64,000 bases of DNA from Tamarix chinensis (GCA_030549775.1 CM060176.1:97331815-97395814), one strand, 5' to 3'. Positions 11,479-23,447 are shown, counted from the stretch's first letter. The notes: generated from the sequence alone by a model not told the origin. Translations and numbers: made by a program.

Positions 11479-14189
11479 GAAGCTCCCCCTCACTTGTTAG
11501 ATCATATTGTTAGCCCTCCCTCCCGTTTCCTCTTATTATTTTTTTTTTGTTGCTAGATTTTCATAAGTCTTGCAACACATAACCTTTATTTAGTTTCCTC
11601 CCACTACTCTCTTCTTTTTTTCTTTTTCTTTTTTGTGATTTTGAAGTTGTTCTTCACCCCTTTGTTGGAAAACCATTTTTGAGCTTCCCCATGCATTTTC
11701 TTACCTAATTTATTTTATCCTCTTAGCTAGTCTCTATTTGTTTTTAATTAAATGAAAGAAGTGAGATTTGTGGGTATTTTTGAAGGTTATTGCTTGGCTA
11801 ATCTTCTCTTTCGTCCTTCACATTTTTTTGGCTCGTTATTCTTCCTTCCTCTTGGATTTTTGATTTTTGTTATTCAATTTATGATGGTTAGATGTGGTTG
11901 TTCTTAATTTTACTTTTATTATATTTTTGAAGGCAATCCAAATAATTCTTAAGATTGCCTCAGAGAAGGAAAAAACTTGTGTGTTTCTAAGCTTTGGATT
12001 TAGGTAAATCCAATTACTCCGTGGATGATAGAATTTTTCTTGTTAGTATAATAGGTTCATTTAAGGCTAGAATCATGCTAGGTTTCATTTTAGTGCAATA
12101 TTATGACTTTGTGTGATAACAATGAAGACCATGAGATATTATTTTTTTATGTGTAATTTATGATTTATGAAATATTGTATGTTATTATGTCGGTATTTAA
12201 TTATCATGTTTTCTTTTATGATTCTTAAAAAAATGAAATTTTATGCATGTAATGATATATAAAATGATTCTAGGTTATGTTTTACCTAATGGTTAAGGTT
12301 TTTGTTAGGGCATGCTTTCCTTGCCGAACTATTTCTTGCTATGTTAAATAGTCCATTCTTCTTCTTTTTTTTTTTTGAATTTTTGAATTAAACTTTGATA
12401 AAATATGCTAGTATTTGAGCATATTTAATTACGGTCAGTTCTGCATGATTTAGCTTTTGTATGGTTTAGGGGAAAAATTATCATTTTGCATGTACTGTGA
12501 TTATTTTCCCACCATAAGTGCCGATTCATGCTAAGATTTTTGTATGTATGTTTAGTATGAAATAAATGATATATTAGATATTTATGCTTAGAACTTTATA
12601 TGCTTAATGTGCTTACTTCACCTATAGAGGTTAAATAGTCATGTGTCATATCTTAAAATTTATCTTCATGCTTAACTGATTTTATTTATTGAAATTTATC
12701 CTTTGTAGAAAAAATACCAATGAAAATAAATTTTAGCATTAAAATGGATAATATTGTGGTTATTAAGGTTTTAATGGCCTTTTGATCATTCATGGCTTGA
12801 ATTTGCCTTAGTGTGAATAATTAGTTTAGAATGCCTTTAGTTGACTTAGGGTCGAACTTTGACTTTCATCCTTGTTAATTGACCTAAAATTTGGCATTAG
12901 AACAATTTGTTTATAAAGGATTGAATTTGGTTGAGTTTGATAATTACTCTGTCTACGACATAATGCTTGACCTTAGGCTATGATGACATTTATTATAATG
13001 ACCTTTGGGGTCCTTAGTTGATTGGATTATGTTATTGGACCTTAGGTTCCGTAATCAAAACATAATGTTAGCTTGAATAAAATGTTAATTATTTAAAGTT
13101 AAAGATTTGAGTTTTATAAAGATTTCTCGTGCTTTAGTAGGATCACTAATTGCATAGTTGGAAATCTGGGTCAAAGGGCTCATTTATACTCATATAGGGT
13201 CACAAAGTATATATGGGTGCGCATAGTTATGGAATTAAGCACTAATGTTATGTACGCATGATTTAGGTTGTGTGAAATTTATGACATGATGTTAAGATGT
13301 TAATGGGTTGTTTATACATGACTTGTTGCAGTGTAACTTCTTTGATGTGATGTAAGAAAGTTTTCAGTTTGATTATTGGTTTGTTGTTATCCCTAGTGAT
13401 TGTTTCTTTAAATATGGGATCATATTCCACCCAAGATTTGATTGTAATTAGATTAGTTTTGGAATAATTAGATTTGGGTTGGCTTTGGAATGTTGAATTT
13501 GGGTTGTTTTAATAATGTTGGATTGTTTGGTGTAATCAATAAACACCATGTTGGATTAACATGATTCATCGATAATTTATGTTATTCTATTATTGTGATC
13601 ATGCCAATCCTTAGCCTTAATAGAGATGGTTTAATTTAATTCACTTGGTGAGTTATGGGTTCATGTTTATCTTGGTTGTTGTTATCACACGTGATTGTAT
13701 TTTTACATCATGTTCTCTTTGATAATAGTATAATGTTGGATAATATAGGCATTCTATCTCTTATAATTTCTTATGATTTACTTAGTACGAGGAATTTATA
13801 CTAATACTATCACTTTTAGGCTTGTATAGTTTTTGGTGGCAATTGGATGGGTTAGAATGTTTTAGGGATACGACATCCCTTATCCTTATTATATTTATTT
13901 TATTCTAGTTGTTCCCTATTTGGGGGGCATCACGTGTTATAAAACATTTTTTTTATTATATTTAAACCCATTCTCTCTTCCACTTTATTAGTTGGTGGTT
14001 TTGGTTGACCTTGGATTACATGCTGATCACACCTAATCTTTGTGTCTTAGTTATTTTAGCCTTTCAACCAACATGAGTTAGGTATTAGTTATACCTTTCT
14101 CCATGTTGATTGCACTATAAAATCCACTATTTTTTATAATTGCTTCCACCAAAAAAATTCTTGAAGTACTAAATTTGGGGGAGGGCCTG

Positions 14190-14905
14190 TGTAACACCTT
14201 TAGTCGATATAATCATGTGGGGGCTACCTTGGAGTGATTTTAGATTGATCGGCTGGCTCCACAAATCAATACGAGTCCTTTCAGTGTGCTTTGTCCTCAC
14301 TCACGCACTTCCTGAGAAAATTTTTAGAAAATTCTAAAACTTCTCAGGAGGATCACCCATCCTAAAGATCACCCATCCGAAATGATGGTATACCATGTTA
14401 ATATAAGTAGCCAAATCAATTGTTATAGCACTCCGCTCAATTTGGGATATTATATTCACCCCCACTCAAAGAAAGTAACGTCCTCATTGTACCTCAACTA
14501 CTAACTATCTCCAGTTTTTATCTTAAGAATCATCCCGCTAGGTTGCTAACTAGCTAATCCAAGTTCAGCTCATGGTCACAGTTTCGCTTTGATACCATTT
14601 GTAACACTCTGAGTTGATATGACCACACAGGGGATACCTTAGAGCACTTTCAGTTTAATTGGTTGGCCCTACAAATTAACATGAGTTTTTTCACTACGCT
14701 TTGTTCTCACTCACACACTTCCCGAGAAATTTTTTAGAAAATTCTAAAACTTCCCAGGAGGGTCACCCATCCTAAAAATTTCTCCACAACCAATACGCTT
14801 AAATGTGAAGTGCTTAGGATGGAGTCACTAAAAGGATGGTATACCATATTAATATAAGTAACCAAATCAATCGTTATAGCACTTCGCTCAATTTGGGGTA
14901 TTATA
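14190..14905 (-). mobile_element. Full-length Cassandra TRIM, antisense
   Basis: Two LTRs (14190-14454 and 14600-14905) flank a 145-bp interior with no coding capacity. In antisense view the interior begins beside the right LTR with the primer-binding site AATGGTATCAAAGCG (complementary to initiator Met-tRNA, canonical TGGTATCAGAGC). It ends beside the left LTR with the purine tract TGAGTGGGGGTGAA. Both LTRs carry the 5S rRNA-like block. The left LTR lacks ~40 bp around the 5S block compared with the right one. The total of 716 bp is within the Cassandra range. It sits near the end of the long LTR 10329-14923; no clean duplication is visible. Confidence 0.9.
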
Positions 14906-14923
14906 AGGAGGGAGGGTGTTACA

Positions 14924-15223
14924 AGTCCCTTCATTTTGGCATACTAATCAAGTATATGAACAATGAATTGAAGGATTAGTATTATTCAGATATTGTTAAA
15001 CATTACATTTTGTAATTATGTGGTATTTTGAAATATTTTTGATATATACTTGAATATGGTTAATTACATTCTACCTATATATTTGCATAGCTAAAATATT
15101 TTTATCTTATTTTTTGTAATTTTTTCCCTATAGTCTTTTTATAAGTATTTGTAGGAGTATTCTACTAAATATTTGTGGATAGAGATTCAAACAATGGTAT
15201 TGAAATGGATAAATGCATATATA
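14924..15223. other. AT-rich spacer; no gene seen
   Basis: 300 bp of low-complexity AT-rich DNA between the long LTR and the next Cassandra. Nothing recognisable. Confidence 0.5.
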
Positions 15224-15225
15224 TG

Positions 15226-15943
15226 TTATAATACCCCCCAAATTAGTGGTGGATAGTGGATGTTCAAAATAATTGATAAGATTACCTATATCAATAAGGT
15301 ATACATTCTTTTTGGAAAACCTATCATTAAAGAATTCTATGGTTAAGCATGTCTAACTTAGAATAATTTAATAATGAGTGACCTACTTGAAAGTTTTTTA
15401 GGATATGTGTGAGTTGATACAAAATACATACAAAAGGACTTTTATTGATCTATGGGGCTAGTCATTAATCTCAAAAGTACTTTAGAGTAACTACTGCGAC
15501 TTTAGTGAGGTAGGGGTGTTGCAAAATGGTATTAGAGTGAAACTGTGATTGTAGGCTAAAATTGATTGAGTCAGCTGATCATCCAGCGGGACAATTCTTA
15601 GGATTGTTAGTAATGAGATAGTAAGCTTTGAGGCATAATTAAGATGTTGTGTTCTTGAGTGGGGGTTTATATGATACTCCCAAATTAGTGGTGGGTAGTT
15701 GAGACTTAAAAAGATCGATAAAAATACTTACATCAATAAGGCATATATTCTTTTTGGAAATACTATCATTAAAGAATTTCACAATTAAGTGTGTTTGACC
15801 TAGAATAATTTAAGGATAATTGACCTCTTAGAAATTTTTTTAAAATGTGTGTGAATTGATAAAAATTACACTCTTAAAATAACTTGTATTAATTTGTGGG
15901 GACAATCATTAATCATGAAAACAATCTAGAGTATAATTTTATA
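15226..15943 (+). mobile_element. Diverged full-length Cassandra (second subfamily), sense
   Basis: LTR1 at about 15226-15523, interior 15524-15670, LTR2 at about 15671-15943. The primer-binding site AATGGTATTAGAGTGA begins at 15525, and a TGAGTGGGGGT purine tract precedes LTR2. The LTRs carry 'AATTAGTGGTGG' after the TAATACC-type start and a decayed 5S segment ('ggttaagcatg', 'aatgagtgacc'). This marks a subfamily distinct from the 14190 and 39556 copies and closest to 34592. LTR2 lacks its final ~40 bp. Confidence 0.8.
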
Positions 15944-16349
15944 AATCGGACTGGATCATCCAATCCAACTTATGAACCAGCAAATTGGTAAGATTCATTG
16001 TACCCATTTTCAGAAGTTTGGAACCAATAAAAACTGACAAAACCTATTGGGCTATTAAAAACAAATGAATTAGTCAAAAAATGGCTTGGTCTAACCATTC
16101 AAAAAAACTAGTTGGGAGGCGGTCAAATTCTTATGTAGTATAATTTTTTATATATTTCATATTTTATGAATTACTATGTACCAATGGTCTGACTACTAAA
16201 CCAGTGAACCAATTATAATATCGTTTTGATAACAAGTCCAATTTTTAAACCTATACTCCAATGTAATTACTTATGACCCTAGTAAGGCCCATGTGCTACA
16301 TACACATACATGTACAAGGCTTAAGAATGGGTTGTATGGTTGTATGTGA
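15944..16349. other. AT-rich spacer; no gene seen
   Basis: No gene or recognisable repeat. It contains the short phrase 'aaccagcaaattggtaag' and its relatives, but no boundaries could be set. Confidence 0.4.
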
Positions 16350-16805
16350 TATAGCGATGGATAATTTGGTCGCAATTGATATATGGGATGACATAATATT
16401 TATCTAATTGTGATAGGAAAAATATGTCGCTAATATCATTAACAATTGAGGTTTTTTTTCATTAACGATTTTAGCGACAAACATTAGAAGTCGTTATTAG
16501 GGACCAATATTAATAGTTGTCATTAATGCTTTTAGTGACCAACAATAGAATTTGTTACTACTTTTAGCGACTAATATTAGAATTATTACTACTTTTAGTG
16601 ACTAATATTAGAATTATTACTACTTTTAGAGGCTATTGCATTAGTGACCACAATTTTCAAGTTGTCACTAAAACCTTTAGTGAGGGGCCAATAGTGACCA
16701 ACTAGTGACTAATAATTTTGATCACTATTGTCATTAGCAACTACAATTTAGCATTTAGCAACAAAAAGAGTTGGCCGCAACAACCCTTATTTCTTGTACC
16801 GTCTA
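16350..16805. mobile_element. CACTA-like transposon end (subterminal repeats)
   Basis: Many short copies of a TTAGCGAC / TTAGTGAC motif occur in both orientations (for example 16469, 16566, 16599, 16650, 16679). This cluster ends at 16799 with 'ttatttcttgta', the reverse complement of TACAAGAAATAA. Plant CACTA (EnSpm) elements usually end in CACTACAAGAAA and have such subterminal repeats, where the element's DNA-binding protein docks. The CACT itself is not intact and no transposase is present. This is a fragment or a non-autonomous remnant. Confidence 0.5.
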
Positions 16806-17534
16806 CACACACATACATAAGTTAACCATTGTCAACACCAAGCCAAATTATAAAATTGTTTGGTTTCGTTAAAAATATTTAAGGTATATAACCGCACCAT
16901 ATCAACCTTATGCTTCCCTATACCCTGTGCTCGTAACATGTAGGCCAACCCCATGGGATTATATTTCTCTTAATATTACATTTTTCCCATAGTCCTAACT
17001 AGGCACTTTCAAATATAGATTACAAATCAAAACAATCTAATTTGTTAATTAATATTAATTAGAGGAAGCTAATATGAAAGCATCATCATCATTAGCTAAA
17101 AAGTATAAGGCAAGTATGTTACTAATTACAATCTCAGCTTCATGAATATAAAAGCTGCTAATAGTAATTTAGAGTAAACCTGCATCCCCGCCTTTAATAG
17201 CTAGATACATAATTAGTTAGTATTTACACGTACCTATAATGCAGAAGGCAGACACTAAAACCACATAGCTACGTCTCAATTTGTGTGTCTTTATTCATTC
17301 TTTCTGGTGCGTGTTATCTGGTTCACTCAAGAGCCATCCATATAAACGGAGATTACTTTTCTGTCTTCTCCCCTTCGCCAAAATGTAATTGTGACAAGCT
17401 ATATAGGATTTTTGGGTAATGAAAGGTAAAATGTTTGATTACTGATCCTTGGTCATAAGGGATTAGTGCATGCATACGTACGTACTTGTATTGATAGCTA
17501 TAGATGATCAATTAACCATGCAAATTAATTAAAT
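16806..17534. other. 3' flank of the WIP gene
   Basis: AT-rich DNA downstream of the minus-strand WIP gene; it should contain the 3' UTR. Possible AATAAA-type poly(A) signals for the minus strand occur (for example TTTATT at about 17290), but none can be chosen with confidence. Confidence 0.4.
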
Positions 17535-17981
17535 CTAATGCCGTCTGGAATCCTGATCATCTTGCTCAACCTCAGACGCAGGTTCATCTTCTTCTTCAAA
17601 ACCGCCATTAATCCCATACGCTGCATGCCCATGTCCAAAAGCCTTAATATGATCTTTAAGTGACCTCTTGTGTTTAAAATCTGATCCACAAATACAATAC
17701 CAAAGCTTTCCACAGTTCTTTTCATGTGTCCTCCAATCTCCCCTAACGGCAAAGGCCTTTCCACATTTCCTACACATGAAAGGCTTTATGCCATGCTTCC
17801 TTTTGTAATGAGTCTGAAGGGTTCTGAAATCTTTCAATGGCTTAGCTCTTGGATGGTCGATGTTGTTCCTGCATCCAGGCGCGCAGCAATAGCAAGGTAG
17901 CCTAAGCATACCTGTCGGTTGTGTTCCTCTCAATGATTCTGGTCCTTTTCTGTATTGTGATCCATGACCCCACATATGCAT
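17535..17981 (-). CDS. Exon 2 of the WIP gene
   Basis: Encodes residues 284-431: the His pair of finger 1, the strongly conserved [15 protein letters not shown] and [18 protein letters not shown], fingers 2 to 4, and an acidic C-terminus ending [11 protein letters not shown] at 17535-17537. Confidence 0.95.
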   Translation of the reverse strand: MHMWGHGSQYRKGPESLRGTQPTGMLRLPCYCCAPGCRNNIDHPRAKPLKDFRTLQTHYKRKHGIKPFMCRKCGKAFAVRGDWRTHEKNCGKLWYCICGSDFKHKRSLKDHIKAFGHGHAAYGINGGFEEEDEPASEVEQDDQDSRRH

Positions 17982-20717
17982 CTGCGCATCCAGCATCGAA
18001 TGGGAACAGAAAATATATATAAGTATTTAAATCATTTACACAAACATATATGTCAAAATCTTAGTGTAGTAGGTTAATACTAGGTTCTAAATACTTTAGG
18101 TCTGGTTCAAATCTTCCTTCATGTGATGATATCGATTTATATCAACTGTCGGACTTATACGTCCACTATAACGATCTTTAGATCCTTACAAAAAAAAGAT
18201 AAAAATATATAAAAAGGTTAAGAGGCTGAAAAAGAAGAGAACTAGACATTTTATTGGGTCGATCGATTGAGGTGGAGAAAGTGATACCGTAAATATCATC
18301 TAGTGGGATACACCATCAAGTGTTTGAGAAAGAGATCCGTGGATTTATTTATTTATTTATTTATTTTCATTTTGACAATATATATGTGGGGAAGATATAT
18401 ATCGTATACTCTTGGTCGTAGAGTATATGTACTATATATCAGCTTATGTATATCTTTGTCGGATAAAAGATTCTGCTTCCCACTATAAGTTGCTTGCGAT
18501 TCTGCTTGAAATATTGAATATCTATATATATATATATATATATAATTGTTTTGCTTTAAATATTTCATTTCCTAAGCTATTTCTGGACACATTGGATTCT
18601 TAGAACTTGCTGGTTCGTATATATAAAAATTGCTCATCATGTTTGAAAGGATCATGAGACGTAGTAAATTAGAGCCGAGTTGTGAGTACCAAAGACCTTA
18701 GGAAGAAAGAAATGTAGCAAGTTGAAAGAAGGAAGGGAGAGACAGATTCATATACATGCTGAGTTATTGGGGACGAAGAATAAGAATAAGAAGAAGATGA
18801 TGATGATTAAACAGATCCAGCCAATATTTGACGAGTCAACAGATCCAGCCAATATTGATGAGTCGTGAAGTTTAGGGGGAGACAAACTTCAGAAATTTAG
18901 CATAGTTGTATATTGACCCACCTGCCAACGATGTTATGGAGCTATAATACTGCTAATTAGTTGCACAGACTCCCAAGCCTCTCTCCCTCTCCAAAGGCAA
19001 AAGGAACATTTGGACTGGACTGTCTTTGTTCAATCACACACAGTGACAAAAAAACACCGAGAAGGGAAAAAAGAAAAAGGAAAAGAAGAAGAAGAAGGAT
19101 AGTGGATATGATATGGAGGGGTAATATGATTACTGATAGAACTGCTGCTGCTGTCAATATATAACCATTAGTTTTAAATACTCTAGTTGTATCTGCTCGA
19201 ACATAAGTATCCCTATAAAAATAGTTGGATCAAACACATACTGGGCAGACAACCTATTAAAATGCTTCCATAAGTACGATGATATCTATATATTATGACC
19301 TCAAAACCATGCAAATGTTTTCCATTTATATCTTCAGGTTAACATCTCGAACTAAAAAACCCAAAAGTATTTTTTTGGCAACACACAACTAGAAATTCTC
19401 AATTAGACTGGCTGGGTAGGAGTAGCAAGAGAAAGCAATTAAGGAGGTAGTGGATGGATGGAGATGCATTAAGAGAGGTACGATATATTTAGGAAGTCAG
19501 GGCTGAAAAATGTATGCTTTCCAAAAATAGGTCTAAGAATGGGGAAAGATTTGGGTGAGAAAGGCAAGTCTCCGACCGACATAAGATAATTTAGGGTCGA
19601 AGAAGGATTTTTGAAAAGTATACAACCTAGCCAGCTCAATTGAGGGTAATTTTCGTCAGAATTATTTCAATAAAATCCAGTGTCTTCACATCTCATCCCC
19701 CTAATTCATTCCCCTATGAATTTATAGATCCATGGAGTAAAATATATACACAAAAATTATTTATAAAATACTCATTTTTTTTTATATATAAAAAAAAAGA
19801 GACGCGGAGGAGGAGGTGGAGGAAGAGGAGGAGAAATCATAAGCAAATATAAATTAGTGAAGATGTACCTGCATGTTGTTGTATCTGTTGAAAGTTTTGA
19901 AACAGACAGGGCAAGAAAACTGAGTAGGACCAATAAGGATCTGAGAGGGAGTAGGGATCCAATACTGACCCTTATTGAGTCTGTTCATCAAAGGGTACCC
20001 AGAAACATCATCACTACTTCGCACATCCCCTTCCTCATCTCCATCTTTATCATAACTATTATTATTATTTTTGTTGTTGCTGCCGCTTATTAGCTCTGAA
20101 GAATTTGATGATAACAAAATTGAAGCCAGATCAGCAGCACTAGGGTTTGGTAAACCAATATGCAAAGCCACAGTTACATCATCCTCTCCATCGTCATCAT
20201 CATCTTCTTCCTCTTCTTCCTCTTCAGCTGCTTCTTCACCACCACCACCATAATAATTACTATCATGATTATTAGATAGAGAAAGACGGATTGCTTCTTT
20301 TGGATTTGTTGACCCTATAATGATATTATTTCCCTTTTTGTGATCCAAATCCATGGAGGAATCCTGACTAAAATCTTCTTCTTTATCATCACGGACTACT
20401 CTTCTTGTTGGGCTCATGCTAAGCAGAGGGAGAGCTTCTTTAAGAGGAGGAGAAGGTGGTGGGGTAGGGTATGGGTATGGGTATGGGTATGGGTATTGGG
20501 ATTGGGATTGACTGAAGGAAGAAGTTTGATAATCAGCATGGTTGGTACTGAAGGTAGTATTTGATGAGGAGTATAGGTTTTGGTGACTGTATGGAGTTTG
20601 AAGGAGGTAGTTTGAGGGAGAGGAAGAAGAAGATGAAGATGATGATGGTGGAGAGAAATGGTGGAGAGAATTGAAGTTCAACCATCTAGAATAGAAATTT
20701 GAATAGGGATCAGTCAT
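17535..20717 (-). CDS. WIP-family C2H2 zinc-finger transcription factor (NTT/WIP2-like), two exons
   Basis: A plant-specific nuclear transcription factor of the WIP family (relatives: TT1/WIP1, NTT/WIP2, WIP4, WIP5), which control organ and tissue fate, for example transmitting tract and root initials in Arabidopsis and sex determination in melon. Exon 1 (20717 down to 19869, 283 codons) joins exon 2 (17981 down to 17535, 148 codons plus TAG) for 431 aa. The intron is phase 0, donor CAG|GTACAT, acceptor GCGCAG|ATG. Residue landmarks: conserved start MTDPYSNF; Ser run 25-33; (PY) repeat 75-84; conserved [19 protein letters not shown] 85-103; acidic run 161-180; [12 protein letters not shown] 181-192; the name motif WIP at 253-255; finger 1 with Cys269/Cys272 and His285/His289 split by the intron; then three more fingers (CCAPGC.., CRKCGKAF.., CICGSDF..). 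The C-terminal [14 protein letters not shown] resembles NTT/WIP2. All key Cys and His residues are present. It appears intact. Subgroup (WIP2, 4 or 5) is not certain without a tree. Confidence 0.95.
17982..19868 (-). other. Single intron of the WIP gene
   Basis: 1887 bp, GT...AG, phase 0, at the position in finger 1 where WIP genes normally have an intron. It contains microsatellites, (TTTA)n at about 18346-18365 and (TA)n at 18522-18543, and a 28-bp direct duplication (ACAGATCCAGCCAATATT at 18811 and 18839). No nested gene or full transposon is seen. Confidence 0.88.
18346..18365. repeat. (TTTA)n microsatellite in the WIP intron
   Basis: About five TTTA units. A longer dinucleotide run, (TA)n, lies nearby at 18522-18543. 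Confidence 0.85.
19869..20717 (-). CDS. Exon 1 of the WIP gene
   Basis: Encodes residues 1-283: the variable N-terminus, the WIP motif and the first half of zinc finger 1. The ATG at 20715-20717 gives MTDPYSNF, the start typical of NTT-like WIP proteins. Reading past the donor at 19868 would add only VHLH and a stop, whereas splicing restores the conserved [14 protein letters not shown]. Confidence 0.93.
20465..20496 (-). repeat. Coding microsatellite encoding the Pro-Tyr repeat
   Basis: Tandem GGGTAT units on this strand encode the alternating Pro-Tyr run (residues 75-84) of the WIP protein. Length polymorphism here would change the protein by PY steps. Confidence 0.8.
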
Positions 20718-20776
20718 GGTGAAAATCCAAGGGAAAAAGGTGAAGAGAAAGCGGCAAGTTGTTTAGCTAGATTTGC

Positions 20777-20783
20777 TTTTATA
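20777..20783 (-). promoter_or_regulatory. Probable TATA box of the WIP gene
   Basis: On the minus strand CTCTCTATAAAAGC lies about 60-66 bp upstream of the ATG, with GA-rich DNA further upstream. Transcription would start near 20750, giving a 5' leader of only ~30 nt. Inferred from motif and spacing only. Confidence 0.55.
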
Positions 20784-21794
20784 GAGAGAGATAGAGAAAA
20801 GAGGGGAGGGGGGAGGGGGGCACAAGATGACCGAAGGAGGGGATGGTGGTGGTGGGGAGCTAGAGAAGAGCGCGGACACTGATTGCACTCAACTCATTAA
20901 AGAAAGCAAAGGTGTTTTATTTATTTATTTATTTTACCTTTTATTTTAATCTGTTGAGTGGAGAGAAAAATGGGATTCACTACTTGGTAAACAATCATCC
21001 ATTTCCAACCCCTTCGACGTACCTCAGAGATATTTAACCCATTTACCAGATTTTGGCTTTAATATAGTCTCTTGGACGGCCGTGAAGATCTTAGGACGAA
21101 GAGATAATGTGTATCGATTGTCTGAGGAACCTAAAAAATGGTGTGTTTCCGGAACGCTCTACATTAGCATAGTTAAATGTCATTTTGGGTCTTTTAGAAT
21201 AGAGGTTTAAATAAAATAGCCCACGTAGATATTTTTCTCCAAATTAGTCTCTTAAAATCAAATATTTTCTAAAGTAGTCCATTTAACCGGTCACATGAAG
21301 TTAAATTCACTCATAAGATATCTTAATCACCCTATGCTTCTCAATCTCTTTCCTCTTTTTATTACTATCTCTCTATCTTGTTAAGCAATTGAAGAATGTG
21401 AAGAGTGGAAAGAAGCGGTATCAATTTTATTCATGAAAATAGTTGAAGATAGAAAAGGAAATGGAGATGAGTAAGGGGTAGATATAGGTGAATTTTACTT
21501 GTTTTCACTCTAAGACCATTCCCGAGGGGAAGTGCCCTAGGATGACTAATTTGGAGAAAATAATTCTAGAATGATTATTTTATATTAGTTTTTTTTGGGG
21601 GGGGGGGGGAGGGATACGTTTAACTTTGTGATGAGATTTAGAAACATTAGATCATTTTACCTCCTTTTGTGTGAATCTTATTTTGCTTTGTCTTCAATAA
21701 GCTGAAGCAATGTGTTACTCAAGGTAGATGGTTGCTAAGATGATGAAGATTACCCACAAGATTAGGATAACAAAGTTAGTGATATAGGATTTAA
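20784..21794. other. Upstream region of the WIP gene; no other gene
   Basis: Contains a G/A-rich stretch (20784-20870), a (TTTA)n run at about 20917-20935, and a poly-T/poly-G tract at 21589-21611. Promoter elements beyond the TATA box cannot be assigned. No coding region is seen. Confidence 0.5.
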
Positions 21795-21950
21795 AATCCC
21801 AACCTCATATTCATTGTGGGCTGTTACTTAGAGCATTTTTGGAACATACAACAAATTAACACAACCCTTTACGTCTGGGTTTTATCCCCACTCATGTGTT
21901 TTTCAAAAAAAAAAAACTTTTTAGGATGTTTTCCATAGATTACTGATGCA
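21795..21950 (-). mobile_element. Fragment of a third-subfamily Cassandra LTR
   Basis: Phrases such as 'cattgtgggctgttacttagagcatttttgga' and 'ccccactcatgtgtttttc' match the LTR at 43679-43971 ('cattggtcgtgggttgctacctagagtgc', 'ccactcacacatttcc'). Decayed and truncated: the 5S block is lost. Confidence 0.55.
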
Positions 21951-22443
21951 TATGAGATCCAACTTGGGTCTTGCTAAAGATTTGATACTCTAAAATGGAG
22001 AACCATCAAAAACAAGAAAAGGAAATGGGAGAGAATATAAGTGATATAAATTGATTATTGGTGACTCATTGAATCAATACTTACAAGAATCACTTAAGGT
22101 ATACAACTCTTAAAATAAGTCTTGTAAGATTTTTGAAAACATCTTCAAACTCATGCACTAGCCAAAGAAGAGGGACTCTCGGTTTTTTGAGAGAAAAATG
22201 TGCAGCCAAGGTAAGTTGTCCTTTGCTTTCAAACTATCCTAACATTTAGAGAAGTGTAGGATTAATATGTACAACTTAACCAACTACTACAAGCATAAGA
22301 GCACTAATGGGGATGAAAATCAAGCTAAGTGTCCCACCCTTAAGTCTTGGTTTTGAGGGACTTCCTAATGTTGATTTTTGAATCCCTTGATCTATAATAT
22401 CACATGTTACAATTCACAATAGCCATATAACAAAAAAAGAAAG
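21951..22443. other. AT-rich DNA ending in the GAAAG target site
   Basis: No gene seen. The last five bases (22439-22443, GAAAG) recur at 33953-33957, marking the insertion site of the 11.5 kb mosaic between them. Confidence 0.6.
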
Positions 22444-23287
22444 TGTAACACCCCGAATTTTTAAAACCTAAAATTGGAATGTTTAACCTTTTATCTGAAA
22501 AAAAAATTAAACTTTAAATTATTGATTTAACTATTTTTGTGAACCTTTAACTTAAAAAAATAAATAAAATTATTTAATAAATTAATATAATTATTTTATT
22601 ATTTTATCATACCCTTTTTAATTAAATAAACCCTAAACTCATAATTTTTCCAAAATTATTTTCTTTAATTAATACCTAAATTTTTAGATAAATTATTTTA
22701 ATAAATTTCCCAATAGCCCAATTTTAATCTAAATTCCAATCCTAGCTCTAAAAATATTTTCCTTTTCTTTTTCTTCTTTTCCTTTCTCTTCCTTTTTCTT
22801 TCTTTTTCCTTTTCCTTCTTTCCTTTCCTTCTTCCTTCTTCCTCTTCCCCTGGACCAGCCCAGCCTTTCCTTTCTTCTTTCTTCTTCTTCTCCTACTCAG
22901 GCTAGTCCAGGCCTTCTCTTTTGTTTCTTTTCTTTTCCCCCAGACTAGCCCACTTCCCATCCTCCCCTTCTTCTTTCCCTAGCGCGGCCTAGTTCACCCT
23001 TCCTTTCTTCTCCATCTACACCCTCCCCTGCCAAACACACTCCGTCTAAACACCCCCTTTTGCATGCCCCTTCTCCCCCTACACGTCTCCAGCCCCTCTG
23101 CTTGACCAGACGCCCTACACCACCCCTTGTCGTCCCTTTCCTTTCCTTTTATGGCCCTACATACCCCGACCTTTCCTTCCCCGCATGCCCCTTTTCTTTC
23201 CACTTTTTCCCCTATACACAACTACTCCATCCTTCCTATAACCCCCTACATTGTCACCTAACCCTGCTTTCCAAATGCACACTCTTT

Positions 23288-23416
23288 CTTCTTCTTCTTC
23301 TTCTTCTTCTTCTTCTTCTTCTTCTTCTTCTTCTTCTTCTTCTTCTTCTTCTTCTTCTTCTTCTTCTTCTTCTTCTTCTTCTTCTTCTTCTTCTTCTTCT
23401 TCTTCTTCTTCTTCTT

Positions 23417-23445
<29 letters not shown>
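23288..23445. repeat. (CTT)n microsatellite, about 52 units
   Basis: An almost perfect CTT run of ~158 bp in the pyrimidine-rich leader of the long LTR. It creates the artificial poly-Ser, poly-Leu and poly-Arg frames in this area. Confidence 0.97.

Positions 23446-23447
<2 letters not shown>

Larger units (their letters stand above)
10329..14923 (+). mobile_element. Long solo-type LTR (Tekay/Del-like), interrupted by two Cassandra elements
   Basis: Starts TGTAATGTCC and ends GGAGGGTGTTACA, the termini shared by all long LTRs in this window. After removing the Cassandra copies at 10709-11014 and 14190-14905, about 3.6 kb of LTR remain. The internal layout repeats that of the other copies: AT-rich start, a TATATAAG box at 11471-11478, a pyrimidine-rich leader (about 11240-11660), then an AT-rich body with a 'tactatcac' block near 13806. 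No coding interior follows. The flanking pentamers (AATCT and AGTCC) match only weakly, so this is probably an old solo LTR. Confidence 0.65.

Noticed and set aside
20071..20564. Plus-strand frames opposite WIP exon 1
   Set aside because: Antisense shadows of the WIP coding sequence and its microsatellites.
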